Source: Ornithinimicrobium ciconiae
Lineage (GTDB): Bacteria; Actinomycetota; Actinomycetes; Actinomycetales; Dermatophilaceae
Direction of reading: 5' to 3'
DNA length: 64,000 nucleotides
NCBI RefSeq assembly: GCF_007197575.1
Contig: NZ_CP041616.1
Location: forward strand, 1,178,001-1,242,000
Position 1 is the first letter of the stretch; the number at the start of each line of letters is the position of its first letter. Position numbers and translations under genes: made by a program. The notes under the pieces were generated by a model. The model was not told the origin of the DNA. It was given only the letters and a program-made list of their open reading frames with translations, and did not search any database. Positions 34,281 to 42,093 of the stretch are shown here, one piece after another.

Positions 34281-35476
34281 CCCGCACGACGGGGCGATTC
34301 CTGCTGGTCCTGCTGGGTCTCTACACGCTCTTCCGCCTGATCACCACCGGGATCCTGCTGTGGGTCACTGACGCCCATCAGGACCCGATGATCTTCAGTG
34401 GCGAGGTGCCGCGCTACTTCGACCTGGCGACGCTGTGGGACGGTGCGTGGTACGAGCGGATCGCCACGGACGGCTACCCACCGGAGCTACCGGTCGGCTC
34501 GGACGGGCAGGTGCGCCAGAACGAGTGGGCCTTCTATCCGATCTTCCCCATGCTGGCCCGAGCCCTGATGGCGGTCACCGGACTGCCGTTCGCCATCGCC
34601 GGTCCGGTGGTGGCGACGATGATCGGTTATGCCGCCGCTGTCGTGATGGGCCTCATGCTGCGTGAGCGGGTCGGCGCCGCCGCTGCGCTCGGCGGAGTCT
34701 GCCTGTTCGCTGCCTTCCCGGCCTCGCCGACCCTCCAGGTCGCCTACACAGAGTCCCTGGCCACCCTGCTGCTGTGCAGTGTGCTGTGGCTCCTCATCCG
34801 CCGGCAGTGGTGGGTGGCCGGAGCCGTGGCCCTGTTGACCGGCCTGGCCCGTCCGATCGCGCTGCCACTCGGGTTGGTCGCGCTGGTGGCTGTGGTGCTG
34901 CGCTGGCGCCAACGGCGCGAGGAGCCGGTGGGCCGTGGGGAGTATGCCGGCATGCTGGCGGCCCTGGTCGGGTGCGGTCTGTCGGGTCTTATCTGGCCGG
35001 CGCTGGTCTGGCGGGGGACCGGTGTGCCGACGGGCTACACCGAAACCATGTCGGCCTGGCGCAACGGGGAGGCGGTCACCCCGTTCGCACCCACCCTGGA
35101 GATGGTGAAGTGGCAGTTCGGTGACCCGCGCGGCATCTGGTTTCTGGTCGGCTTCTTCGTCCTGCTGGCCGTCATGATGCTGGGTCCGTGGGCCCGCGGG
35201 CTGGGTCCGGTGCTCCAGACCTGGAGCCTGGCCTACCCGTTCTATCTCGCGGCGGCCCTGGATCCGTGGACCAGCATCTACCGCTATCTCATCCTGCTGT
35301 TCCCCGTCTTCGTGGTGATGATCGGCGGTGGCTGGCCACTCTCAGACCGACGGTCGGGGCCGACCTGGCTGCTGGTCGTGCGCACGGTGGTCATTGCCGC
35401 ACTCTTCGTCGGCTGGCAACTCTGGTGGTCCTGGGAACTCTTCCGCTTCGAGCCGCCCAGTGACAACCCGCCCTGA
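34277..35476 (+). CDS. GT-C fold membrane glycosyltransferase-like protein
   Basis: The 399-residue protein has about ten membrane helices and, after the first, the loop ATLWDGAWYERIATDGYP. This resembles the D-W-Y motif of GT-C mannosyltransferases of the PIG-V type, which use polyprenyl-phosphate sugars at the outer membrane face. The sugar and acceptor are unknown. The GTG start overlaps the DivIVA-domain stop. Immediately after the TGA stop comes CCATTTT, the first unit of the locus C 32-bp repeat array. Confidence 0.75.
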   Translation: MTRTTGRFLLVLLGLYTLFRLITTGILLWVTDAHQDPMIFSGEVPRYFDLATLWDGAWYERIATDGYPPELPVGSDGQVRQNEWAFYPIFPMLARALMAVTGLPFAIAGPVVATMIGYAAAVVMGLMLRERVGAAAALGGVCLFAAFPASPTLQVAYTESLATLLLCSVLWLLIRRQWWVAGAVALLTGLARPIALPLGLVALVAVVLRWRQRREEPVGRGEYAGMLAALVGCGLSGLIWPALVWRGTGVPTGYTETMSAWRNGEAVTPFAPTLEMVKWQFGDPRGIWFLVGFFVLLAVMMLGPWARGLGPVLQTWSLAYPFYLAAALDPWTSIYRYLILLFPVFVVMIGGGWPLSDRRSGPTWLLVVRTVVIAALFVGWQLWWSWELFRFEPPSDNPP

Positions 35477-35673
35477 CCATTTTCGTAATGGTTTCGCTGG
35501 GCCAACGCGTCTTTTCGTAGTGGTTTCGCTTATCGGGCACACCAACGAAACCACTATGAAGTTGCGTGAGCGACCTACGAAACCACTATCAAAACGCGTC
35601 AGTGACCTACGAAACCATTATTAAAATGGGTGAGCGACCTACGAAACCACTATCAAAATGGGGTCAGCGACCC
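35477..35673. repeat. 32-bp repeat array, locus C (six units, head-to-head)
   Basis: CGAAACC reads on the minus strand at 35496 and 35528 (32 bp apart) and on the plus strand at 35546, 35578, 35610 and 35642 (each exactly 32 bp apart). Two inverted units are thus followed by four direct ones. The array fills the whole 187-bp gap between the convergent GT-C and enoyl-CoA hydratase genes; the last unit runs about ten bases into the latter's coding end. Confidence 0.95.
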
Positions 35674-36467
35674 TCGAAGACGGGCTTCTCCTTGGCCAGG
35701 AAGGCGGCGACCGCGATGCGGTGGTCTGCCGTGGCGCCGGTGCTGCCCATGAGCTCGCCCTCGTGCGCGAGGGACTCGCTGAGCGAGTGGGTCGCGGAGT
35801 AGGCGATGGCCCGGCGCACGGCACCGTAGGCCTTCGTCGGGCCCGCGGCCAGCCGCTGCGCAACCTGGGCCACGTGGGCCTCGAACTCCCCGTCGGGCAC
35901 GACCTCGGTGGCCAGGCCCAGAGACAGGGCCTCCTCCGCGGGGACCGTGCGCGGCTGCAGCAGCAGTTCCTTGGCCTTGGCCGTGCCGATCAGGCGGGGC
36001 AGCGCGAAGGAGGCCCCCGAGTCACAGGAGAGGGCGATCCCGGTGAAGGCGGTGTTGAACCCCGCCGACGCCGCGAGGATGCGCAGGTCCGCGGCGAAAG
36101 CGAAGGAGGCGCCCGCCCCGGCAGCCACCCCGTTGACGGCTGCGACGACCGGCTTGTCCATGGTGGACAGCAACTCAACGACCGGGTTGTAGTGGTCCGC
36201 CACCGTGCTGGCGAGGAACTCGGGGTCCGCCTCGAGCAACCGGACGTGCTCCTTGAGGTCCTGGCCCACGCAGAACGCCCGGCCGGTGCCGGTGAGGACG
36301 ACGCAGCGCACCGACTCGTCCTGGGCCACCTCCCGCAGGGTCTCCAACAGCGCGGTCTTGGTCGCCAGGTCCAGGGCGTTCATCGCGTCGGGTCGGTTGA
36401 GCCGCACCACGGCCACCCCACCATCGCGCTCAAGCAGGACGGGGGTGTGGCTGGGGTCGTCGGTCAT
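35664..36467 (-). CDS. Enoyl-CoA hydratase/isomerase family protein
   Basis: This 267-residue crotonase has the oxyanion-hole segments GRAFCVGQDLKEH and NGVAAGAGASFAFAADLRI. The hydratase glutamates are partly replaced (IALSCDSGASFALPRLIG), a pattern seen in isomerases such as PaaG/PaaB of phenylacetate breakdown. The upstream gene encodes a PaaX-type regulator with which it overlaps by four bases, which supports a link to phenylacetyl-CoA or related acyl-CoA metabolism. No other paa gene is in the window. The gene ends inside the last unit of the locus C repeat. Confidence 0.85.
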   Translation of the reverse strand: MTDDPSHTPVLLERDGGVAVVRLNRPDAMNALDLATKTALLETLREVAQDESVRCVVLTGTGRAFCVGQDLKEHVRLLEADPEFLASTVADHYNPVVELLSTMDKPVVAAVNGVAAGAGASFAFAADLRILAASAGFNTAFTGIALSCDSGASFALPRLIGTAKAKELLLQPRTVPAEEALSLGLATEVVPDGEFEAHVAQVAQRLAAGPTKAYGAVRRAIAYSATHSLSESLAHEGELMGSTGATADHRIAVAAFLAKEKPVFEGR

Positions 36468-37282
36468 CCGCGTGGGTCCTCCGTGGTGAGCTCTGGCACC
36501 CCGGCGGCAGCCAGGGTCTCAGCCACGAAGATACGCGCCGGCCCCAGCAGGTCACCAGCCGCCTCCAGGAAGAGGTCGCGTGCCAGCTGGCCCGGCCAGG
36601 GCGAGGGGAGCACCTCCTCGGGCAGGGCAGGATCGACAAAGAGGAACTTGCGCCACCGGTGCACCAGCCCGGCGCGCAGCGCATACGCCTCCGCCGGGGA
36701 CAGGCCGGTGCCCAGCCGGGCACCGAGGGCAGCCGTGTCATCGGCGAACGCCTGATAGCTGCTGGCCAGCTCGGACAGGTCCCACGTGCGGGCCAGCAGC
36801 TCGCGGGAGTCCTTGAGGTCGGTGGTGGAGAAGGTGGAGTATCCGATCTGCAGCCCCGACAGGGCGGTTGACAGCTCCGGTGAGGACCGGGCCGCGATCC
36901 AGGTCTGCGGGGCCAACCGGCCGTAGCCCAGGTAACCCAGGGTCGCGGTCACCCGTTCCCGTTGGGTGCGGTCCACCGGCCGCGCGGTGACCACCACGTG
37001 CCACCGTCCGTCCCAGTCGGGAGCTGCCGGACGATAAATCCGCACCCACGCCTCCGCGAGGCGGTCGCGCCCGACCGCAGTGGCGGCATAGCCCCGCACC
37101 CCGTGCCTGGTCATGGGCTCCAGCCAGCCCTGCGCCGTCATCCGGGACACCGCCGTGCGGGTCGCGGGCGCTGCGATCCCGCAGGCCTGCAGGAGAGTGA
37201 CCACGGCCGAGATCGGAGCCCAGTAGGCCTGGTCGGCGAGGTGGTCTCCATAGACGTCGAAGACGGCAGCCCGGGCGCGCAC
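36464..37282 (-). CDS. PaaX family transcriptional regulator
   Basis: The 272-residue protein has the PaaX N-terminal winged helix (about residues 1-75; VFDVYGDHLADQAYWAPI and RTAVSRMTAQGWLE), a central PaaX_C-type domain and the C-terminal helical part (FLFVDPALPEEVLP). PaaX represses phenylacetate catabolism genes and is released by phenylacetyl-CoA. GTG 37282 is chosen because CACACT lies six bases before it and the family begins VRARAAVFDVYG. It heads a two-gene unit with the enoyl-CoA hydratase. Confidence 0.87.
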   Translation of the reverse strand: MRARAAVFDVYGDHLADQAYWAPISAVVTLLQACGIAAPATRTAVSRMTAQGWLEPMTRHGVRGYAATAVGRDRLAEAWVRIYRPAAPDWDGRWHVVVTARPVDRTQRERVTATLGYLGYGRLAPQTWIAARSSPELSTALSGLQIGYSTFSTTDLKDSRELLARTWDLSELASSYQAFADDTAALGARLGTGLSPAEAYALRAGLVHRWRKFLFVDPALPEEVLPSPWPGQLARDLFLEAAGDLLGPARIFVAETLAAAGVPELTTEDPRG

Positions 37283-37288
37283 TATCCC

Positions 37289-37294
37289 AGTGTG
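37289..37294 (-). promoter_or_regulatory. -10-like box before the PaaX gene
   Basis: CACACT on the minus strand, six bases before GTG 37282; leaderless spacing but a weak match to TANNNT. Confidence 0.35.
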
Positions 37295-37343
37295 CCGCAC
37301 CCGCACGCCGGACCCAGATTTCGCCGGGATGCCGTTCCCGGGG

Positions 37344-37349
37344 GATAAT
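37344..37349 (+). promoter_or_regulatory. -10 box for the DUF3117 gene
   Basis: GATAAT embedded in G-rich DNA, about 78 bases upstream of the DUF3117 start. The resulting mRNA would have a normal leader with AGGAGGAG. Confidence 0.5.
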
Positions 37350-37426
37350 GGGGGTCCACGCACTGACCGTCGCGGCCTCGCGGCAGGAACTCGCGGCCCT
37401 TGGCCGCGTCAGGAGGAGAAACACAC

Positions 37427-37594
37427 ATGGCAGCCATGAAGCCCCGCACTGGCGACGGCCCGCTCGAGGTCACCAAGGAGGGTCGCGGGATCGTCCTTCG
37501 TATGCCGCTGGAGGGTGGCGGTCGGCTCGTCGTGGAGATGAACGCCGATGAGGCCACCGCCCTGGGCGAGGCCATCAAGGGCTGCATCGGCTGA
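37427..37594 (+). CDS. DUF3117 small protein
   Basis: This 55-residue protein (MAAMKPRTGDGPLEVTKEGR at the start, GGRLVVEMNADEA later) is a near-perfect member of DUF3117, a small cytoplasmic family confined to actinobacteria. Its function is unknown; relatives lie near sigE and the O-methyltransferase, as here. ATG 37427 has AGGAGGAG seven to eight bases upstream. Confidence 0.9.
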   Translation: MAAMKPRTGDGPLEVTKEGRGIVLRMPLEGGGRLVVEMNADEATALGEAIKGCIG

Positions 37595-37600
37595 GGCCGC

Positions 37601-38233
37601 TCAGCGCTTGACGGCGGCGAACAGCCCGTCACCCACCGGGAGGAGGGTCGGCAGCAGCCGATCGTCCTCCCGCAGTGTCTTGCCAAGGTCCCGCAGGGTG
37701 GTCGTGGCCTCGTCCCGCACCGCCGGGTCGGCCACCCGGTCGTGCCACAGCATGTTGTCCAGCGCCAGCACCCCACCGCTGCGCAGCAGCCGGATGCCCT
37801 GCTCGGCATAGAGCGGATAGCTCGTCTTGTCGGCATCGATGAAGACCAGGTCGTAGGTCGCGTCGTTCAGCCGCGGCAGCACCTGGGTCGCGTCACCGGC
37901 GATGACCCTGGTGCGCTGCGGAGGGATGCCGGCCTCGGCGAACGCCTTCTTGGCCAGCCGTTGGTGCTCGGCCTCGATGTCGATCGAGGTCAGGATGCCG
38001 TCGGGGGCCATCCCCTGCAGCAGCCACAGCCCGGACGTGCCGGCCCCGGTGCCGATCTCCACCACGGTGCGCGCCGCGAGGGCCGCGGCCAGCAGGCGCA
38101 GGGCGCTGCCCACCGCCGGGTGCACGGGCTGGGCACCCAGGGTCTCGCCCTCGGCCGCCGTCCGGTCCATCAGATCGGTCGGTGCGATGAAGCCCTCGGC
38201 GTAGGACCAGGTGGCCAGTTTCTGCGTGCTCAT
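37601..38233 (-). CDS. O-methyltransferase
   Basis: The 210-residue protein is a class I SAM-dependent O-methyltransferase of the catechol/caffeoyl-CoA type (Methyltransf_3). It has the SAM motif VVEIGTGAGTSGLWLL, the acidic strand-2 end LTSIDIEAEHQRLAKKAF, and FIDADKTSYPLYAE followed by GGVLALDNMLW with the metal-site residues. Mycobacteria have the same gene beside sigE. The substrate is unknown. ATG 38233 is preferred because TACAGT lies seven bases before it. Confidence 0.88.
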   Translation of the reverse strand: MSTQKLATWSYAEGFIAPTDLMDRTAAEGETLGAQPVHPAVGSALRLLAAALAARTVVEIGTGAGTSGLWLLQGMAPDGILTSIDIEAEHQRLAKKAFAEAGIPPQRTRVIAGDATQVLPRLNDATYDLVFIDADKTSYPLYAEQGIRLLRSGGVLALDNMLWHDRVADPAVRDEATTTLRDLGKTLREDDRLLPTLLPVGDGLFAAVKR

Positions 38234-38240
38234 GCTGCCC

Positions 38241-38246
38241 ACTGTA
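38241..38246 (-). promoter_or_regulatory. -10 box of a leaderless promoter (O-methyltransferase)
   Basis: TACAGT on the minus strand, seven bases before ATG 38233. Confidence 0.5.
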
Positions 38247-38349
38247 ATGCGGTGCGACGCTCAGGAATCTCCCAGCAGGCTCTGCCAGGCTTGAGCAACG
38301 GTGACAGCGCGGCAGGGGCGCGGACGCTCGCACGCAGACGGAGGACACG

Positions 38350-38931
38350 ATGGAGACACCGGAGCAGGACTGGCAGGTCCCCTCGTGGGACGAGATCGTC
38401 CGCGACCACTCCGCCCGTGTCTATCGGTTGGCCTACCGCCTCACTGGCAACCCCTACGACGCCGAAGACCTGACCCACGACGTCTTCATCCGGGTCTTCC
38501 GCTCCCTGCACACCTACCGCCCCGGCACCTTTGAGGGCTGGCTGCACCGCATCACCACCAACCTCTTCCTGGACCGGGTCCGCCGCAAGCAGCGCATCCG
38601 CTTTGACGCGCTCAGCGACGAGGCCGCCGCTCGCCTGCCCAGCCGGTTGCGTGGGCCGGAGGAGCAGTATGACGCCACGCACCTCGACGACGACGTCCAG
38701 CGGGCGCTGGACGCACTGTCCCCGCAGTTCCGCGCCGCCGTCGTGCTGAGCGACATCGAGGGCTACTCCTACGAGGAGGTTGCCCAGACCCTGGGCATCA
38801 AACTGGGCACCGTGCGCTCGCGGATCCACCGTGGTCGGACCCAGTTGCGCGAGGCCCTCGCCCACCGGGCACCGCAGCCCCGGCGGGCCGTTCCTGTCTC
38901 GCACAGCCAGCCGATCCCGGTCCTGGGCTGA
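38350..38931 (+). CDS. sigE: ECF RNA polymerase sigma factor SigE
   Basis: This 193-residue sigma factor has region 2 ([37 protein letters not shown]) and region 4 with a HTH ([20 protein letters not shown]). The order O-methyltransferase, sigE, htrA, tatB, mrp matches that around mycobacterial sigE, a regulator of cell-envelope and heat stress. ATG 38350 has GGAGG about five bases upstream. In mycobacteria an anti-sigma gene, rseA, lies directly after sigE; here the gap to htrA is 54 bp and holds no such gene. Confidence 0.9.
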   Translation: METPEQDWQVPSWDEIVRDHSARVYRLAYRLTGNPYDAEDLTHDVFIRVFRSLHTYRPGTFEGWLHRITTNLFLDRVRRKQRIRFDALSDEAAARLPSRLRGPEEQYDATHLDDDVQRALDALSPQFRAAVVLSDIEGYSYEEVAQTLGIKLGTVRSRIHRGRTQLREALAHRAPQPRRAVPVSHSQPIPVLG

Positions 38932-38972
38932 CGTCCGGACCCCGGGCGTTGGGTGTGGCCCACCTGATCAGG

Positions 38973-38978
38973 CAGAAT
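38973..38978 (+). promoter_or_regulatory. Leaderless promoter of htrA
   Basis: CAGAAT, seven bases before ATG 38986, with TTGGGT 18 bases further upstream (38949-38954) as a possible -35 element. This suggests htrA can be expressed separately from sigE. Confidence 0.5.
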
Positions 38979-38985
38979 CGGGCTC

Positions 38986-40359
38986 ATGGCTGACGCGCAC
39001 GATCGGGACGGGGACCACCCGCCCGACCGGACACCTCATGAGACGCCCCCCTCCGGGGCGTCCTGGGCGTTGCACCCCGCGGCCAGCGATCTCGATGACA
39101 CCGCCGCCCTGCGCGTCGATGAGACGTCGAGTTTCGCCCAGGTGAGCCCAACCCGGCACCCCGGCAGCACGGACGTGGTCTATGCACTGCCCGCCATGTC
39201 AGCACCCCAGGTGGCGACGCCCCCGGCGACACCCGGCTGGGGTGGGGGCGCGACCGCGGTCCTACCTCGCCGTCGGCGGGCAGGGGGACTGGGTCTGCTC
39301 ACCGCGGCGCTGTTGCTGGGGCTGGCCGGAGGCGGGGCGGCCGGCTATGTGGGTGGGCAGCTGTCCCGCAGCGAGCAGGAGCCTGCTCCACGGGTCCTGG
39401 AGGCCGTGCCGGTCGGCACGACGCCAGCCACGCCCGTGACCGCTATCGCTGCCCACGCCCTGCCCAGCGTGGTCTTCATCTCCGTCGGGTCCGAGCGTGG
39501 GGACGGCGTCGGCTCCGGGTTCGTGGTGCGCGAGGACGGTTACATCGTCACCAATAGCCACGTCATCGAGAGCGCCGGCGAGGACGGTCCGATCAGTGTG
39601 CGCTTCACCGACGGCACGGAGACCTCGGCCGAGGTCGTGGGCGCTGACGTCGAATACGACATCGCCGTGATCAAGGTGGACCTCAAGGGGCTCCAGGTGT
39701 TGCATTTCGGCGACTCGGACCAGGTGCAGGTCGGTGCCTCGGTGGTGGCCGTCGGCGCACCGCTGGGTCTGGACAACACCGTCACCACCGGCATCGTCTC
39801 GGCCCTCAACCGGCCGGTGATCGCCGGCGGAAGCACAGGTTCTACGTCCTACATCAACGCCATCCAGACCGACGCGGCGATCAACCCTGGCAACTCCGGG
39901 GGGCCGCTGCTCGACCTCAACGGCCAGGTGGTGGGGGTGAACTCCGCGATCGCGCAGATCCCTGGGGAGATGGGCGGACAGGCCGGCAGCATCGGCCTGG
40001 GTTTTGCGATCCCGTCCCGTCAGGCTGAGCACACCGCGAACCAACTGATCGAGACCGGCACCAGCAACCACCCGATCATCGGCGTCATGCTCGACATGAC
40101 CTACGGCGGCGTGGGAGCCCGTGTGCTCGCCGAGGGCGCAGCGGACAGCGACCCCGTCGTCGACGGTGGGCCTGCTGACCAGGCCGGGATCACGGCCGGT
40201 GAACTGATCCTGGAGGTCGAGGGCCAGCCGATCGAGCATGGCGCGCACCTCATCGTGGTGCTGCGCAGCTATGCGGTCGGGGATGAGGTCGATCTGCTTG
40301 TCCAGGGCGTCGACGGTGACGAGCGCACCGTGCAGTTGACGCTGCAGGGCTCGGAGTAG
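38986..40359 (+). CDS. htrA: HtrA-type serine protease with PDZ domain
   Basis: HtrA degrades or refolds damaged envelope proteins. The 457-residue protein has a proline-rich cytoplasmic N terminus of about 95 residues, a membrane helix (101-120), a trypsin-like domain with the triad His192 (TNSHVIE), Asp225 (YDIAVI) and Ser304 (NPGNSGGPL), and a C-terminal PDZ domain (about 360-455). It lies in the SigE cluster. The cytoplasmic N terminus contains no HXXXCXXC zinc motif, so it is not a fused anti-sigma domain. Confidence 0.92.
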   Translation: MADAHDRDGDHPPDRTPHETPPSGASWALHPAASDLDDTAALRVDETSSFAQVSPTRHPGSTDVVYALPAMSAPQVATPPATPGWGGGATAVLPRRRRAGGLGLLTAALLLGLAGGGAAGYVGGQLSRSEQEPAPRVLEAVPVGTTPATPVTAIAAHALPSVVFISVGSERGDGVGSGFVVREDGYIVTNSHVIESAGEDGPISVRFTDGTETSAEVVGADVEYDIAVIKVDLKGLQVLHFGDSDQVQVGASVVAVGAPLGLDNTVTTGIVSALNRPVIAGGSTGSTSYINAIQTDAAINPGNSGGPLLDLNGQVVGVNSAIAQIPGEMGGQAGSIGLGFAIPSRQAEHTANQLIETGTSNHPIIGVMLDMTYGGVGARVLAEGAADSDPVVDGGPADQAGITAGELILEVEGQPIEHGAHLIVVLRSYAVGDEVDLLVQGVDGDERTVQLTLQGSE

Positions 40360-40367
40360 GGGAGCGG

Positions 40368-40778
40368 ATGCCCAACATCGGAGGCGGGGAGTTTCTGCTC
40401 CTCATCGTGCTCGCTCTCGTCATCCTGGGGCCGGACAAACTGCCGCAGTATGCCGCCAAGCTGGCCCAGTTCGTCCGCTCGGCGCGGGACATGGCAGAGG
40501 GGGCCAAGACCCAGATCCGGGAGGAGATGGGCCCCGGTTTCGACGACGTCGACTGGCGCGCCCTCGACCCCCGGCAGTACGACCCGCGCCGGATCATGCG
40601 GGAGGCGCTGTCCGGGACCGATCCCAGGGCTGATGACCACGAGGGGTCCGCGCCCACCGAGACGACCGCAGGACGGGCCGCCAACGAGGCAGCCATCGCC
40701 GGCGGCGGTGTGCCGGGGCGCCAGGTCCAGGACCACGACCCGTCGCTGCCCACGCCCTGGGACGTCGACGCGACCTGA
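40368..40778 (+). CDS. tatB: Sec-independent (Tat) translocase subunit TatB
   Basis: The 136-residue protein has the TatA/B layout: a short N-terminal membrane helix (GGGEFLLLIVLALVILGPDK), the hinge with LGP, and an amphipathic helix (LPQYAAKLAQFVRSARDMAE). The longer charged C terminus and the conserved Glu in the helix start (GGEF) favour TatB over TatA. TatB forms the twin-arginine substrate receptor with TatC. It follows htrA by eight bases, the same order as in mycobacteria. Confidence 0.88.
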   Translation: MPNIGGGEFLLLIVLALVILGPDKLPQYAAKLAQFVRSARDMAEGAKTQIREEMGPGFDDVDWRALDPRQYDPRRIMREALSGTDPRADDHEGSAPTETTAGRAANEAAIAGGGVPGRQVQDHDPSLPTPWDVDAT

Positions 40779-40808
40779 GCCTGGGCCAGGACCGGAGGCT
40801 GTGCAGCG

Positions 40809-40874
40809 CGACCTGGAGCGGGTGGCGCCGTGACGTGGAGCGGGTGGCCCCGCGACCTGGATCGGGTGGCGCCG
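40809..40874. repeat. 22-bp tandem repeat, three copies
   Basis: Units at 40809, 40831 and 40853 share the word GGAGCGGGTGGCGCCG with one or two changes each. The repeat lies between the ends of tatB and the convergent mrp gene; nothing else is seen in that 126-bp gap. Confidence 0.9.
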
Positions 40875-40904
40875 CGACCGGGCCCCTGGCTCGCGACCCG
40901 GAGG

Positions 40905-42038
40905 TCAGTGGCTGGTCGGGGTAATGCCGAGCTTGCGGCCGGCGAGGCCGCGGCCACGCTGGGCCAGCTGACGGGCGATGCCGCGCAACGCCGTGGCCGC
41001 GGGGGAGTCCGGTGTGCCCAGCACACTCGGCAGTCCGGCATCGCCGCCCTCGCGCAGGGTGGTGTCGAGCGGGATCTGACCCAGCAGCGGCACCTCGGCG
41101 CCGATCAAGCGGGACAGGCTCTCGGCCACCGCCTGCCCACCGCCGGAGCCGAAGATCTCCTGACGCGTGCCGTCCGGCAGCTCCAGCCAGGACATGTTCT
41201 CGATCACCCCGACCAGACGCTGGTGGGTCTGCAGGGCAATGGAGCCGGCCCGCTCGGCCACCTCAGCCGCAGCCTGCTGCGGGGTGGTGACCACCAGGAT
41301 CTCGGAGTTGGGGAGCAGCTGGGCGATGCTGATCGCCACGTCTCCGGTGCCCGGGGGCAGGTCGAGCAGGAGCACGTCGATGTCACCCCAGAACACATCG
41401 CCCAGGAACTGCTGCATCGCCCGGTGCAGCATCGGCCCGCGCCAGACCACCGGCTGGTTGCCCGGCACGAACATGCCGATCGAGATGACCTTCACGTCGT
41501 GCGCCAGGGGAGGCAGGATCATGTCGTCGACCTGGGTGGGCTGGTGCTCGACGCCGAGCATGCGCGGCACCGAGAAGCCATAGATGTCGGCGTCGACCAC
41601 CCCCACCCGCAGCCCCTCCGCGGCCATCGCCGCGGCCAGGTTGACGGTGACCGTGGACTTGCCGACACCACCCTTGCCGGAGGCCACGGCGTACACCCGG
41701 GTCAGGGTGTCCGGGCGGGCGAACGGGATCTCCTTCTCGGGGGCACCGCCGCGCAGCTGGGAGCGCAGCGCGCCGCGCTGCTCATCGCTCATCACGCCGA
41801 GTTGCACACGCACGTCGGTGACACCCTCGACGGCGGCGACGGCGGCCGTGACGTTCTTGGTGATCGTCTCTTTCATCGGACAGCCGGGCACGGTCAGCAG
41901 AATCGTGGTGTTGACGCGTCCGCCCTCATCAATGTCGACAGTGTCGACCATCCCGAGCTCGGTGATCGGCTTGCGGATCTCAGGGTCGTCAACCGTCGCC
42001 AGCGCAGCAGTGACGGCATCAAGGGTGGGAGCAGACAT
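40905..42038 (-). CDS. mrp: Mrp/ApbC-type iron-sulfur cluster carrier ATPase
   Basis: This 377-residue protein has an N-terminal MIP18/DUF59 domain (about 1-85, with TVPGCPMKET) and a deviant Walker ATPase (ASGKGGVGKST at about residue 118, LLLDLPPGTGD as Walker B). Family members carry or assemble Fe-S clusters. The CXXC pair that binds the cluster in ApbC is absent: the matching place reads ENMSWLELPDGTRQEIFG. ATG 42038 is chosen because TACGAT lies seven bases before it. Synteny with sigE-htrA-tatB-mrp supports orthology to the mycobacterial gene. Confidence 0.9.
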   Translation of the reverse strand: MSAPTLDAVTAALATVDDPEIRKPITELGMVDTVDIDEGGRVNTTILLTVPGCPMKETITKNVTAAVAAVEGVTDVRVQLGVMSDEQRGALRSQLRGGAPEKEIPFARPDTLTRVYAVASGKGGVGKSTVTVNLAAAMAAEGLRVGVVDADIYGFSVPRMLGVEHQPTQVDDMILPPLAHDVKVISIGMFVPGNQPVVWRGPMLHRAMQQFLGDVFWGDIDVLLLDLPPGTGDVAISIAQLLPNSEILVVTTPQQAAAEVAERAGSIALQTHQRLVGVIENMSWLELPDGTRQEIFGSGGGQAVAESLSRLIGAEVPLLGQIPLDTTLREGGDAGLPSVLGTPDSPAATALRGIARQLAQRGRGLAGRKLGITPTSH

Positions 42039-42045
42039 GTCTCCC

Positions 42046-42051
42046 ATCGTA
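42046..42051 (-). promoter_or_regulatory. -10 box of a leaderless promoter (mrp)
   Basis: TACGAT on the minus strand, seven bases before ATG 42038. Confidence 0.5.
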
Positions 42052-42093
42052 TGCGCGCCGCCCGAAACTTCCGTGTCCAGGTCCCGCTGCGGG

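Noticed and set aside
34277..35670. Continuation of the GT-C gene or a new gene through the repeats
   Set aside because: Translated repeats such as RPTKPLSKW appear in several frames because the 32-bp period is not a multiple of three; no start or ribosome-binding site supports a protein.
35477..35673. CRISPR array
   Set aside because: The 32-bp units are directly adjacent with no unique spacers, two units are inverted, and no cas gene is present.
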